A stretch of DNA of 64,000 nucleotides from contig NZ_CP054706.1 in the NCBI RefSeq assembly GCF_016495865.1, positions 620,001-684,000 of the forward strand, in the 5' to 3' direction. Made by a program: the position numbers and the translations under genes. Under the pieces are notes generated by a model. That model searched no databases. It had not been told where the DNA came from and saw only the letters and a program-made list of their open reading frames with translations. How positions within the stretch are numbered: position 1 is the stretch's first letter; each line of letters begins with the position of its first letter. Shown here one piece after another: positions 8,905 through 17,901 of this stretch. Origin of the DNA: Salicibibacter cibi (GTDB lineage: Bacteria; Bacillota; Bacilli; Bacillales; Marinococcaceae).

Positions 8905-9143
8905 CATCTTAATCGCTCTAGACAAATTGTAAAAATAGGCATGCATTTTCAAGTTTTCTTTCACCGTCATTTTATCGTCGAGCGTAGAATCTTGAAAAAC
9001 AACGCTGATGGCACTTCTGAAAGCATCCTTATCTGTGCTCACATCTTTGCCGTCTATGCGCAAGGTTCCTGACGTTTTTTCCAAAATGGTACATAAGTTT
9101 GCCCGCGCCGTTAGGGTCCAAAAAAGCAAAGATACTTCCGCAT
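8905..9143 (-). pseudogene. Decayed ABC transporter ATPase (DrrA type), fragment
   Basis: Reading on the minus strand, a Walker A remnant (FLDPNGAGK) appears near 9120 in one frame and the following region (SGTLRIDGKDV ... VVFQDSTLDDKMTVKENLKM) in another, so a frameshift separates them. The signature and Walker B regions are missing. This was the N-terminal half of a daunorubicin-type exporter ATPase. The TetR and HU-like genes immediately upstream may once have regulated it. Confidence 0.75.
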
Positions 9144-9323
9144 TTATTTGTTTTTGAAAAAGTGCAACACTTTATAAACCTTATCAAACGCACTTCGTAC
9201 ATCTTTTGATTGTGATAATTCAGCGCTTAAGACGTCTTCAAAAGCATCCAACACTTTTTGGCAATCTTCAATACTGACACCTGATTCCTCCGCAACTTTT
9301 GCGATCGTTTCGGTTTTATTCAT
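9144..9323 (-). CDS. Short HU-like protein
   Basis: 59 aa from ATG 9323 (AAAGGAG 8 nt upstream). The start MNKTETIAKVAEESGVSIED and AFEDVL match the first two helices of HU/IHF histone-like proteins, but the DNA-binding beta arms are absent: normal HU is about 90 aa. Either a truncated HU or a helical dimerisation module. Its ATG overlaps the tetR stop region by 8 nt, implying coupled translation. The pseudogene ABC ATPase follows immediately. Confidence 0.65.
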   Translation of the reverse strand: MNKTETIAKVAEESGVSIEDCQKVLDAFEDVLSAELSQSKDVRSAFDKVYKVLHFFKNK

Positions 9324-9975
9324 CGGACTCTTCTCCTTTTTCGTTTCCAGGACTTTGCGTGAGTCTTTCATGGAGATAAGCAAAGCTGCCCGGTTCTGCC
9401 CCTAACGACGTTTCGATCATGTGTGTAAAGGCAATTGCTTTTTGCATGAGTTCCTGGGGCTGCCACTCGAAAATGCCGTCATCAAACACGAGTTGGGCGA
9501 CAAGCAAAAATTCCACCGTTTCCCTTGGATAAAGGGTTGTGAATGCACCTTCCGCTAGTCCTTGTTCGACGACATCTGTTAAAACAGGAGTCAGCCGCCG
9601 GATGGTTTCGACCAGGCTTTTTTGGTGCATTACGGCATTGTGAACATCATGTAACTCTTCAAGCATGCGCTTCTCTCGGCTTGCGTTGGGATTTTGAGCC
9701 ATAATGATTTGAAATATTTTTTCGGGTGCCTCGAGATTGGCATTTGCGGCAATCATCTTGGCAGCTTCGGCCCCACTGTCTATAAACCGTATGACCACGG
9801 CATCCATGACATCTTCCTTGGACCGAAAATAATAATAGAACGTTCCTTTGGCGATCCCGACCATTTGTAATATGTCGTTTATTGTTGTGTTACCATACCC
9901 CTTTGTTGTAAAAAGCGTCTCGGCAACGTCCAGAATTTCGTTTCTCCGTTCTTCGGGGTTTTTTGAGGTTCTCAT
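9316..9975 (-). CDS. TetR family transcriptional regulator
   Basis: 219 aa. N-terminal helix-turn-helix: RRNEILDVAETLFTTKGYGN, then TINDILQMVGIAKGTFYYYF, the classical TetR pattern with YYYF at the end of the recognition helix. The C-terminal ligand-binding part is not diagnostic. A perfect 7-bp-arm palindrome lies 24 bp upstream of the start and is a likely autoregulatory operator. The operon continues into the short HU-like gene and then the remains of an ABC exporter, its probable original target. Confidence 0.9.
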   Translation of the reverse strand: MRTSKNPEERRNEILDVAETLFTTKGYGNTTINDILQMVGIAKGTFYYYFRSKEDVMDAVVIRFIDSGAEAAKMIAANANLEAPEKIFQIIMAQNPNASREKRMLEELHDVHNAVMHQKSLVETIRRLTPVLTDVVEQGLAEGAFTTLYPRETVEFLLVAQLVFDDGIFEWQPQELMQKAIAFTHMIETSLGAEPGSFAYLHERLTQSPGNEKGEESDE

Positions 9976-9998
9976 TTTTTATGCCTTTCCAATTTATT

Positions 9999-10013
9999 GA
10001 CCGACCGTCGGTC
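9999..10013. promoter_or_regulatory. TetR operator palindrome
   Basis: GACCGACCGTCGGTC: two perfect 7-bp arms around one central base, just upstream of tetR and next to a minus-strand TATAGA that could be its -10. Confidence 0.7.
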
Positions 10014-10220
10014 TATAAAAAGAATATCATTACTCCGCTTATAAAGTCAAGAGCGATCGGAGACATCGTCAATCCAGCAAATTTCCGGTAGGGAAGCTAC
10101 TCTCATTAAATTTTGTATGAACAAACAAACCAATCATCATTCTAAAATCAATTGCAAGATAGATCTTCGCACTGAAATGAAGGGATCAGGAAGCCCGAGT
10201 GCGGTGAAAGTGTCAAATCT

Positions 10221-10249
10221 CGGTCGCCATGGAGCGTCCGTGGCGACCG
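10221..10249. repeat. Solitary inverted unit of the 52-bp repeat family
   Basis: CGGTCGCCAT, 9-nt loop, then GTGGCGACCG (arms of 9 bp). Arm sequence and 29-nt span are the same as in the array at 35789-35972. It lies in the 311-bp gap between tetR and cls. An open frame running over it (10117-10356) has no ribosome binding site and is not called. Confidence 0.6.
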
Positions 10250-10286
10250 ATCCCGATGAGTACTTTCAACCGCTTTCGTTTCCCCC

Positions 10287-11735
10287 TTACAATATCGGCG
10301 ACAACAACCGGGCGATCGATTCTTTGAAACGTACCCACATTCCCCGTTCTTGGTAACGTTGCGGGGTCATTTCCGAGGAAAAGGCTTGATCGGTTTCGAA
10401 AATCGTTGCCATTTTTTCGCCGAGGGCATCATTATACATAAAGACGTTTACTTCAAAATTCAGACGGAAGCTGCGCACGTCAATGTTCGCGGTTCCGATG
10501 GTGCCGACACTCCGGTCCACGACGAGCATCTTCGAATGAATGAAGCCTGCATCGTAAATGTAAAAACGGGCGCCCGAATTGAGCAATTCCCCCATGTGGG
10601 AATACGTCGCCCAATAGACAAAGGGATGATCCGGTTTATTCGGTATCATAATGCGTACATCCTTGCCGGCCAGGGCAGCGATACGCAAGGCGTCAAGCAA
10701 ACTGGCATCCGGAATAAAATAAGGGGTTTGGATGAATACGGAGTCGCGTGCCGACGTGATCATCTTAATATAACCGTTTTTGATTTCTTCCCATTCGGTA
10801 TCGGGACCGCTGGAGACAATTTGCGTGCTAATTTCTCCCTGTGGTTGCATGTCTGGGAAATAATGGGGCTCATAGTGAACGGTTTTGTCTTTGGATGCTT
10901 GGTTCCAATCAAGAATGAAACGGGTTTGCAACGCTTTCACCGATGAACCGCGTAGACGTAAGTGGCTGTCGCGCCAATAGCCCATTCGTCTATTATGTCC
11001 CAAATATTCATCGCCGACGTTAAAACCGCCAACATATGCAGTCTCTCCATCGATCACGACGATTTTACGGTGATTGCGGTAATTCAGCCGTGAGTTCACA
11101 TAAGGGATACGGGATGGAAAAAAAACGCCCACTTCGCCTCCCGCTTCCGTGAGGGTTCGAAAGTGTCGCGGATGCAGCTTTCGGGATCCCATATCGTCAT
11201 AGAGCACACGCACTTGCACCCCTTCGCGTGCTTTTTCAGTCAGCAAGTTTATGACGCGTTTGCCGAGGGTATCATTACGAAATATGTAATATTGCAAATG
11301 AATATGATCTTTCGCTTCCGCGATGTCCGATAACAATTGCGAAAATTTATCGACGCCGTCCGTGAACACGTCTACATGATTGTTTTGGGTTAACACGGCA
11401 TCGTTACTGCGAAGCAGCATAGAAATCAGGTGGCGGTGGTTGCTCGATGTTTCATTTTGAAAATCAAAGCGGTCATGGTCCATATCGTCCAATTGCTCAT
11501 TGATTAAGTCTTTCAAGCCTATTTTTTCAATGCCGTCCCAATGAAATAAACGTTTTCGGGTCAAGTTTTGCCCAAGGACCAAGTAAAGGATGAATCCGAG
11601 GTAGGGGATAAATAGCAGGATGAGTAACCAAGCCCAGGTCGCATTCACATCACGCCGTTCCATAAAAACAATGATGCCGGCAAAAATTGCGTTAAGAAAA
11701 AATAACAAGCCAACGGCGATTGATAAAATGTCCAT
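10287..11735 (-). CDS. cls: Cardiolipin synthase
   Basis: 482 aa, the usual length. Two N-terminal membrane helices (residues 3-23 and 33-55), then two phospholipase-D domains with HKD motifs: HRKIVVIDGETAYVGGFN near 222 and HSKMLVVDRSVGTIGTAN near 397. The enzyme condenses two phosphatidylglycerols into cardiolipin and glycerol at the membrane. Cardiolipin is often raised in salt- or alkali-adapted bacilli. It is monocistronic and convergent with nothing obvious; the TPP-riboswitch transcription unit diverges from it. Confidence 0.95.
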   Translation of the reverse strand: MDILSIAVGLLFFLNAIFAGIIVFMERRDVNATWAWLLILLFIPYLGFILYLVLGQNLTRKRLFHWDGIEKIGLKDLINEQLDDMDHDRFDFQNETSSNHRHLISMLLRSNDAVLTQNNHVDVFTDGVDKFSQLLSDIAEAKDHIHLQYYIFRNDTLGKRVINLLTEKAREGVQVRVLYDDMGSRKLHPRHFRTLTEAGGEVGVFFPSRIPYVNSRLNYRNHRKIVVIDGETAYVGGFNVGDEYLGHNRRMGYWRDSHLRLRGSSVKALQTRFILDWNQASKDKTVHYEPHYFPDMQPQGEISTQIVSSGPDTEWEEIKNGYIKMITSARDSVFIQTPYFIPDASLLDALRIAALAGKDVRIMIPNKPDHPFVYWATYSHMGELLNSGARFYIYDAGFIHSKMLVVDRSVGTIGTANIDVRSFRLNFEVNVFMYNDALGEKMATIFETDQAFSSEMTPQRYQERGMWVRFKESIARLLSPIL

Positions 11736-11867
11736 CGTTTCCCTCCTCTCTTTTTGCTATTTTTCTCCATGGTATCATGTTTTCGGGAAAAAGTGGATTT
11801 CTTGAGTGTGAGAAAAGATAGGAAGATGCCGCATAATTATGATAGAATAAAGGAAAAGAAAGAACCA

Positions 11868-11955
11868 CTAGGGGTGCGTACAGCGCTGAGAGAAGTGATT
11901 GCTTCAACCCTTCGAACCTGATCCGGGGAGTACCGGCGGAGGAAAGTGGCTTCAG
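11868..11955 (+). ncRNA. TPP riboswitch (THI element)
   Basis: Matches the conserved THI blocks: GGGGTGC, CTGAGAG at 11886-11892, ACCCTTCGAACCTGATCCGG near 11907-11926, and the TACCGGCGGAGGAAAG block. It binds thiamine pyrophosphate. It is followed by a terminator at 11999 and then thiD, so TPP should switch off thiD by transcription termination. Confidence 0.95.
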
Positions 11956-11998
11956 GACGTAGACGAAGAGAGCACTCGATTCTTGTCCTATGCGCCGC

Positions 11999-12023
11999 CA
12001 CCTTCCGTCCGAAGGTGTTTTTT
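11999..12023 (+). terminator. Riboswitch expression-platform terminator
   Basis: CACCTTC, 5-nt loop, GAAGGTG followed by TTTTTT. It lies 44 nt after the TPP aptamer and about 100 nt before thiD. Confidence 0.85.
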
Positions 12024-12125
12024 ATTGGTAGGTAAGTATAAATCAACTTTCTTATCTACATAAAAAATGGAAGGCAACACTTCGTGTGGCAACGCTGGTT
12101 ACGTGAGCCGAAGGAGGGCGCAGAC

Positions 12126-12947
12126 ATGACAGAAATTGCAAAAGCATTAACGGTGGCAGGGACGGATCCGAGCGGTGGAGCTGGCATTCAAGCGGATTTG
12201 AAAACGTTTCAGGAGATTGGCGCATACGGGATGAGTGTGATCACATCTGTGGTCAGTCAAAATACGCTTGGGGTAAAGTCATTTGTGGATCTCGAACTTG
12301 ACTTTGTGGAAAGTCAATTTGACGCTGTATTTGAAGATATACCTCCAGATGCGGTGAAATCGGGCATGCTTTCCAACCCGGAAGTAATGGCGCTGGCAGC
12401 CAAAAAGATGAAGGAAGCAAATGTCGCCAATTATGTGCTTGATCCTGTAATGATTGCGTCCAGCGGACATGCGCTCATTTCGGAAACGGCCAGGGAGACG
12501 ATTGCGAGAGAGCTTCTTCCATTGGCAACGGTCGTAACGCCGAATTTGCCGGAAGCAGAGGCGTTGACAAATCGAACGATCAAGACAGTTGACGACATGA
12601 AAGAAGCCGGCCGAATACTTGTAGAGGAATATGGAACGAGCGCTGCATTGATTAAAGGCGGGCATTATGAAGGCGAGGCCGATGATTATCTGTATGATGG
12701 CCAAACGTTTGAAAAATTCTCAGCGGAACGCTTTGATACGAAGCACACCCACGGAAGTGGTTGCACGTATGCAGCGGTAATTACAGCCGGCCTAGCGAAT
12801 GGAAAGTCCCTCTATGAAGCGGTGAAAGATGGCAAAACATATATTACTGCCGCGATCTCAAACCCACTCAATATCGGAAAAGGGCAAGGGCCAACGAATC
12901 ATTGGGGGCATCGCTGGTCTGACGTTCAACCCCTCATCAGAGTGTAA
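12126..12947 (+). CDS. thiD: Hydroxymethylpyrimidine/phosphomethylpyrimidine kinase
   Basis: 273 aa from ATG 12126 (GGAGG 8 nt upstream); a longer in-frame reading from 12084 lacks a site. N-terminal VAGTDPSGGAGIQADLK is the ThiD signature, KSGMLSN near residue 79 and the C-terminal HTHGSGCTYAA carries the anion hole and catalytic residue of ribokinase-fold kinases. It phosphorylates HMP to HMP-PP for thiamine synthesis. It is controlled by the TPP riboswitch immediately upstream. No other thi genes follow. Confidence 0.94.
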   Translation: MTEIAKALTVAGTDPSGGAGIQADLKTFQEIGAYGMSVITSVVSQNTLGVKSFVDLELDFVESQFDAVFEDIPPDAVKSGMLSNPEVMALAAKKMKEANVANYVLDPVMIASSGHALISETARETIARELLPLATVVTPNLPEAEALTNRTIKTVDDMKEAGRILVEEYGTSAALIKGGHYEGEADDYLYDGQTFEKFSAERFDTKHTHGSGCTYAAVITAGLANGKSLYEAVKDGKTYITAAISNPLNIGKGQGPTNHWGHRWSDVQPLIRV

Positions 12948-12958
12948 GGAGCGACAAC

Positions 12959-14143
12959 ATGGCTATTCAAGTCAGCAAAAAGGCAGCACGGCGATTCCTC
13001 CTCGCGAAATCAGGTTTGAATGATTACGGAGCGCTCGACTCGAACATGGCGACGGCTCTTCGCCAATTGGAATGCGTGCAGTTGGATCCGGTGGCCATCA
13101 TCGAACGAAACCACCACCTTGTTTTTTTCAATCGTTTGGAAAAATACAATCGGGCAGAACTCGAGCGCCAATTGTGGGAAGGGCTTGCCTTTGAATATTT
13201 TGCTAATGCTGCTTGTTTGCTTCCAATGGACGATTATCCGATTTTTAAAGGAAGAAGAAAAACGAGCCAACGGGAGTGGGCATCGAAAAGGCATCTGTAT
13301 AAAGATGTGGAGCGTATGATTCGACAAGCGTTGGCAGATCAAGGAGCATTGCCATCCAAAGCCTTTGCTTCAAATAAAAAAGTTGTTGGTGCCTGGGATC
13401 ATCCAACACACGCGACAACGAAAGAAACGAGTCATGTGCTTCGGATGTTGTTTGAAGCCGGTGCCATTCAAGTGTGCGGCAGACAAGGGTCCGAGCGCCA
13501 TTTTGCCTTGAGCGAAGATGTTATTCCCGCTTCCTGTCAACAAGAAGCAGAAGTGATCAGTGATAAAGAAGCGGACCGAAGACTTGTGCATAAATATCTG
13601 CGCGCCTATCGTCTGATTGATGACAGCGATCCGCGATTTGGCTGGCAGCGTATGGCAGCCAAGGAGCGCAAGGCTTGGGTGAACGGCTTTATTTCTGATG
13701 GTACGCTTATTCCGGTGGATATCGAAGGCGCAACCGGGCGGTACACCGTGTTGCAAGAAGATGTTGAACAGTTACTCGCATATGAAGCATCCAATGAATC
13801 CGGCAACAGTACTGTTTCTTTTTTGCCGCCCCTCGATAATTTGTTATGGCGAAGAACACGCTTGGAAGATTTATTCGATTTTACGTATCGTTGGGAAATT
13901 TATATGCCGCAACACAAGCGGCGCTATGGTCCATACGCACTCCCGATCCTGCTGGATGATCAGCTGATCGGGCGGGCGGATCCGTTTTTTGACCGTGAAA
14001 AAGGGAGGTTTTCGATTCATGTTCATAAAGAACCTTCTCGGAAATGGTCAAAAACGCGTACGGAACAAGTGGAGCGCGGGGCTAAACGCTTGGGGAAACG
14101 TCTCGGTGCAGCGGATGTCCGAGTCACGGTGGGGAAAGGATAA
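12959..14143 (+). CDS. AlkX/YcaQ-family winged-helix DNA glycosylase
   Basis: 394 aa, HTH_42 (DUF1006) family. It starts 11 bp after thiD. The segment LECVQLDPVAIIERNHH near residue 37 contains the Gln-x-Asp (QLD) motif that defines the AlkX/YcaQ branch, as opposed to QxQ in AlkZ. E. coli YcaQ unhooks DNA interstrand crosslinks. The C-terminal half (RRYGPYALPILLDDQLIGR) is the conserved end of the family. Function is inferred from family membership; co-transcription with thiD is probable but functionally unexplained. Confidence 0.85.
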   Translation: MAIQVSKKAARRFLLAKSGLNDYGALDSNMATALRQLECVQLDPVAIIERNHHLVFFNRLEKYNRAELERQLWEGLAFEYFANAACLLPMDDYPIFKGRRKTSQREWASKRHLYKDVERMIRQALADQGALPSKAFASNKKVVGAWDHPTHATTKETSHVLRMLFEAGAIQVCGRQGSERHFALSEDVIPASCQQEAEVISDKEADRRLVHKYLRAYRLIDDSDPRFGWQRMAAKERKAWVNGFISDGTLIPVDIEGATGRYTVLQEDVEQLLAYEASNESGNSTVSFLPPLDNLLWRRTRLEDLFDFTYRWEIYMPQHKRRYGPYALPILLDDQLIGRADPFFDREKGRFSIHVHKEPSRKWSKTRTEQVERGAKRLGKRLGAADVRVTVGKG

Positions 14144-14173
14144 ACGTGGTCTCTCGGAGCGGGATACATGGCA

Positions 14174-14455
14174 TTACCCTTTTTCTGCCAAGTTGCCCGC
14201 GCTTTCCAAGGTCACAATGTTTTCTTTGCTTTCGCCATCGACATCTGCGACAATCGCCCGGCCTTCATAAGCGCCTCCTTCAGCTTCAAACTCAAAATAC
14301 ATCGGTGTTTTTGAACTTACGGCATCAAAGATTAAATTTTGTTCTTCAACGCCATGAAATGTGGCGGTCCAATCATCGTTATCTTTTACTTCAATATTAC
14401 CAACGCGGAAATTGAACACTTTTCCATCCGCTGTTCGTAAAGCGTCTACTTTCAT
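14174..14455 (-). CDS. Small beta-rich protein of unknown function
   Basis: 93 aa preceded by AAAAGGAGG 8 nt before the ATG. It is acidic, rich in alternating hydrophobic residues, and without cysteines, signal or membrane segments. I do not recognise the family. It is convergent with the glycosylase gene and divergent from nagA. Confidence 0.65.
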   Translation of the reverse strand: MKVDALRTADGKVFNFRVGNIEVKDNDDWTATFHGVEEQNLIFDAVSSKTPMYFEFEAEGGAYEGRAIVADVDGESKENIVTLESAGNLAEKG

Positions 14456-14563
14456 TACTGAATCCTCCTTTTCTGCTTATGTGAGTGTTTTTCCCGGGAA
14501 AGCATGAACACAAACGATGGATTTTCTGTGTACAATGGTATAAAGTGAAATTTCTCACCTCTT

Positions 14564-14704
14564 GTGACAATATGCCGACATACGGACGGCGCCGTTGAAC
14601 TGGACGATGAAGCCGTCACGAAAGCATGGCAGCCAAGAAGTTATGTTCCGGATTCCGAAGACACGGCGCTCACCACCTGGATAAAGAGATGGAGGGTAGA
14701 AAAG
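14564..14704 (+). other. In-frame coding-like stretch before nagA
   Basis: 47 codons in the same frame as nagA with no stop and a coding-like composition (many Asp/Glu, no runs), but nagA aligns to its family only from 14705, where GGAGGG stands before the ATG. Possibly the tail of a lost gene, or a leader peptide. I see no ribosome binding site for the ATG at 14564. Confidence 0.3.
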
Positions 14705-15895
14705 ATGCCTCGTCATTCAAGCGTTATTTTGCATGGAATGAAACTAGTCACGGACGGTGACGTATGGACAAATGGATATATTTTTTTGCAAAATGAAACG
14801 ATCATTGCTGTCGGGAAAGATTTAAAAGACGACGATTTTTCCGGAATCCCGAGACGGGCATACAAAGAGAACATGGTTGCGTTCCCCGGGTTTATTGATA
14901 TTCACACCCATGGCGGATACGGGGTCGATGTGATGGACGGGAAGCAAGAAGTGTTTGAAACGTTAGGGGCTTCTTTACCGTCTGAAGGTACGACTGCGTA
15001 TTTGGCGACGACAATTACGCAAGAGAAAGAAAACATCACGCGTGCGCTGCAGACAGGAGCTGCTTATTACCGCCGGCAAAGGGAAGCAGGCGTTGCTGAA
15101 TTATTGGGCTTTCATTTGGAAGGACCTTTTATCAACGCCAAGAAAAAAGGTGCGCAACCGGAGGAGCATATTAAAAGTGATGCCCTTGATTTGTATAAGG
15201 CTTTCCAACAAGAAGCGGATGGCACCATCCGAGTCGTCACCTACGCACCGGAAACGTTGGGAGGGCTAGATTTAACGGCCTACATAAGTGAAACAGGCGC
15301 GATCCCTTCCATCGGCCATTCGGATGCAACGTACGAGGAAATGAAGACAGCGGTGGCAGCCGGTGCGAAGCACATCACGCATCTTTACAACGGGATGCGC
15401 GGCTTTCATCATCGTGAACCCGGGGTTGTCGGTGCGGCTTATACGATCGATGAGCTCAAAAGTGAAATCATTGTGGATGGGTTGCACAGCTCACCGCCTG
15501 CTGTGGCAACGGCCTATCGGACAGGCGGGTTCCGTAATCTTTTTCTGATTACCGATAGCATGAGAGCAAAAGGGCTTCAAGACGGTACGTTTGATTTGGG
15601 CGGCCAAGATGTAACCGTTCAGGGTGAGAAGGCCATCCTCGCGGACGGCACGCTTGCCGGGAGCATTATAACGATGGACAGGTGCTTGCGTAATATGCGT
15701 GCGTATACGGATGCCACTTTGCCTGAGCTTGCGGCGATGACTGCCGGCAATCAGGCAAAGGCGCTAGGGATTGATGATCGCAAAGGTTCGATTGTCCCGC
15801 ATAAAGACGCAGATATCGTGCTGCTTAACGAACATTTGGATGTGGAAGAAACGTGGTGTTGCGGCCAGTTAGCGTATCAAAGCGAGGAGCGATAG
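14705..15895 (+). CDS. nagA: N-acetylglucosamine-6-phosphate deacetylase
   Basis: 396 aa, the usual length. Amidohydrolase signature PGFIDIHTHGGYGVDVMDG near residue 60 with the metal-binding HTH, GFHLEGPFIN near 135 with the metal Glu, GHSDATYEEM near 203 and THLYNGM near 224, then LITDSMRAKG with the catalytic Asp near 282. It removes acetate from GlcNAc-6-P, feeding glucosamine-6-P to NagB. It is followed after 1 bp by nagB, so the two are an operon. The usual third gene, the GntR regulator nagR/yvoA, is absent here. Confidence 0.95.
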   Translation: MPRHSSVILHGMKLVTDGDVWTNGYIFLQNETIIAVGKDLKDDDFSGIPRRAYKENMVAFPGFIDIHTHGGYGVDVMDGKQEVFETLGASLPSEGTTAYLATTITQEKENITRALQTGAAYYRRQREAGVAELLGFHLEGPFINAKKKGAQPEEHIKSDALDLYKAFQQEADGTIRVVTYAPETLGGLDLTAYISETGAIPSIGHSDATYEEMKTAVAAGAKHITHLYNGMRGFHHREPGVVGAAYTIDELKSEIIVDGLHSSPPAVATAYRTGGFRNLFLITDSMRAKGLQDGTFDLGGQDVTVQGEKAILADGTLAGSIITMDRCLRNMRAYTDATLPELAAMTAGNQAKALGIDDRKGSIVPHKDADIVLLNEHLDVEETWCCGQLAYQSEER

Positions 15896-15896
15896 G

Positions 15897-16631
15897 ATGG
15901 ATATGCATATCTGCAAAAATTATGAGGACCTCAGCACAAAAGCTTGTGCGCATGTGGTCGGACAGATTGCAGGAAAAGAAAACAGTGTATTGGGATTGGC
16001 AACGGGTGGTACGCCCGAAGGGATGTACAAAAATCTGGCCGAGCAGCATGAAAAGGGAGAGCTTTCTTTTCAGCACGTAACCACGTTCAATCTGGATGAA
16101 TACATCGGTTTGCCCACGTACCACCCCTTAAGCTATCGCGCTTATATGAAAGCTCATCTATTCTCAAAGGTTGATCTTTCAGCAGTGAATACACATTTGC
16201 CCGATGGACAAGCGGCTGATCTAACGGCAGAATGTGCGCGTTATGAGGCATTGCTTCGCGACGCGGGCGGCGTAGACTTGCAAGTGTTGGGGCTGGGGCA
16301 TAACGGCCACATCGGCTTCAACGAACCGGGCACGCCCTTTTCCTCCACCACGCACATCGTCGAACTTGATGAAAAAACGAGAGAGGCAAATGCCCGCTAC
16401 TTTGAAAAAAAAAGCGATGTCCCCAGAAAAGCAATAACCATGGGCATCGAAACGATTTTAGCAGCCCGCGAAATACTGGTTCTTATCTCGGGTGCAGATA
16501 AGGCCGAAGCGCTGAGAGAGATGCTGTACCGGGAGATAACGAATGAATTTCCTGCCACCGCTTTGCAGCAGCATCCGAATGTCACCATCCTTGCCGATGA
16601 ACAAGCGGCAAAGGAATTACCCGGCCAATGA
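15897..16631 (+). CDS. nagB: Glucosamine-6-phosphate deaminase
   Basis: 244 aa. ATGGGTPEGMY-type phosphate loop near residue 36, FNLDEYIGLP with the catalytic Asp near 66, and GLGHNGHIGFNEPG near 131 with the active-site His and Asn. It converts GlcN-6-P to fructose-6-P and ammonia, the catabolic reverse of GlmS, whose gene is also in this window. It uses the short Gram-positive form without the allosteric C-terminal extension of the E. coli enzyme. Confidence 0.95.
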   Translation: MDMHICKNYEDLSTKACAHVVGQIAGKENSVLGLATGGTPEGMYKNLAEQHEKGELSFQHVTTFNLDEYIGLPTYHPLSYRAYMKAHLFSKVDLSAVNTHLPDGQAADLTAECARYEALLRDAGGVDLQVLGLGHNGHIGFNEPGTPFSSTTHIVELDEKTREANARYFEKKSDVPRKAITMGIETILAAREILVLISGADKAEALREMLYREITNEFPATALQQHPNVTILADEQAAKELPGQ

Positions 16632-17097
16632 GCGATAAATGAAGATGGCCTCGGCGTCGGTCCGTTGCATAGGCAGAGGCGTATTTTCATAGGCATGTGT
16701 GACAGCTAAGCAATCCTAATCAGGAAGAATGTGTTATTGTCCTCCAAACCGAGGGCAAAGCCGTCACATCCTTTGAGAACCGTATATTTATCAGCCGTTC
16801 CGATGTCCGGAAAGGCTTCCGGCTTCCGAGCTATGATCTCAAGAAAAAAATTTTGTGTCTTCACGGTAAACGATTTATGATATGATATAAAATGATTGAC
16901 TTGTAAAGTTTATCCCGGAGGTAAACATCCATTATTCCAGAGTTCAGACGTCGGAAGCCGGAAATCAGAAGATCATTCTTTTTCCGACCTCTGGCTTCTG
17001 AAAACTGACCTCCGGAAAAGCGGGCGACTAACACCCCGATTTGTTCAACTAACCATCAGTGGGGGATGAACACCCCCTATGATAGAAGTTTCACTCT
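16632..17097. other. Intergenic region with inverted sequences
   Basis: 466 bp without a gene. It contains GAAGCC at 16954 facing GGCTTC at 16993 within a longer imperfect palindrome rich in CGGAAG/CTTCCG, and a GGGGG-atgaaca-CCCCC hairpin ending about 20 bp before the hydrolase start. That small hairpin may be part of the leader of the downstream operon. No clear promoter hexamers with standard spacing were found. Confidence 0.4.
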
Positions 17098-17901
17098 ATG
17101 AGAATGGGGCGTATAAACGTGTTTACAGATATAAATGGGGGGCAAATCCATTACCGTTGCTCGGGAGAGGGGAAAGATGTGATCCTCTTGCATGGATGGG
17201 GAGCGAACATTGATACGCTTGCGCCGATTCACCGTCATCTCGAACCGAACTTCAGGGTATGGTCCATTGATTTTCCCGGGTGCGGGAAGAGCCCTGAACC
17301 AAAAGAACCGTGGAGTATCGACGATTATACAAGCATGTTGGAACAATTTATAAAAAACCATGATATTCAATGCCCGATCTTGATTGGTCATTCACACGGA
17401 GGCAGGGTGTCGATTCGTTATGCCGCTGGTCGAGACGTACATAAGATTATTTTAGTAGATAGCGCAGGCATTAAACCGAAGCGTAAGTTAAAAAATCAAG
17501 TGAAAGTATATACGTATAAAACGAGTAAGGCATTATTAAACCTACCAGGCCTAAAATCACACAAAGAAAAGATACTTACGCGTGTGAAAAAGAAATTGGG
17601 ATCCACCGATTATCAAAATGCATCCGGTGTGATGCAACAAACGCTCGTAAAAGTTGTGAATGAAGATTTGCGCCATTACATGCCGAAAATTTCTGTGCCG
17701 ACGCTACTCGTTTGGGGAGAGCATGACGATGCAACGCCTGTCTCCGATGCTAAAATAATGGAAGAAATGATCCCCGATGCCGGTCTTGTCGTCCTTAAAG
17801 GCGCAGGTCACTATGCTTATCTCGATAACCTACAGGAATTTTTGGTCATCCTCAATCATTTTCTTGATAAAGACAAGGAGGCCCGTACGTCGCATGAGTA
17901 A
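17098..17901 (+). CDS. Alpha/beta hydrolase
   Basis: 267 aa. HGWGAN near residue 30 is the oxyanion-hole region, GHSHGGRVS near 98 carries the nucleophile Ser, DDATPVSD near 215 the acid, and GAGHYAYLD near 240 the His, so the catalytic triad is complete. The start is uncertain: ATG 17098 lacks a good site, and GTG 17119 is possible. The stop overlaps the Mur-ligase start by 8 nt and the ddl-like gene follows, so the enzyme may act on a wall precursor or peptide, but the substrate is unknown. Confidence 0.82.
   Translation: MRMGRINVFTDINGGQIHYRCSGEGKDVILLHGWGANIDTLAPIHRHLEPNFRVWSIDFPGCGKSPEPKEPWSIDDYTSMLEQFIKNHDIQCPILIGHSHGGRVSIRYAAGRDVHKIILVDSAGIKPKRKLKNQVKVYTYKTSKALLNLPGLKSHKEKILTRVKKKLGSTDYQNASGVMQQTLVKVVNEDLRHYMPKISVPTLLVWGEHDDATPVSDAKIMEEMIPDAGLVVLKGAGHYAYLDNLQEFLVILNHFLDKDKEARTSHE

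Noticed and set aside
10117..10356. 79-codon plus-strand frame
   Set aside because: No ribosome binding site, contains the palindromic repeat unit and runs into the cls gene antisense.
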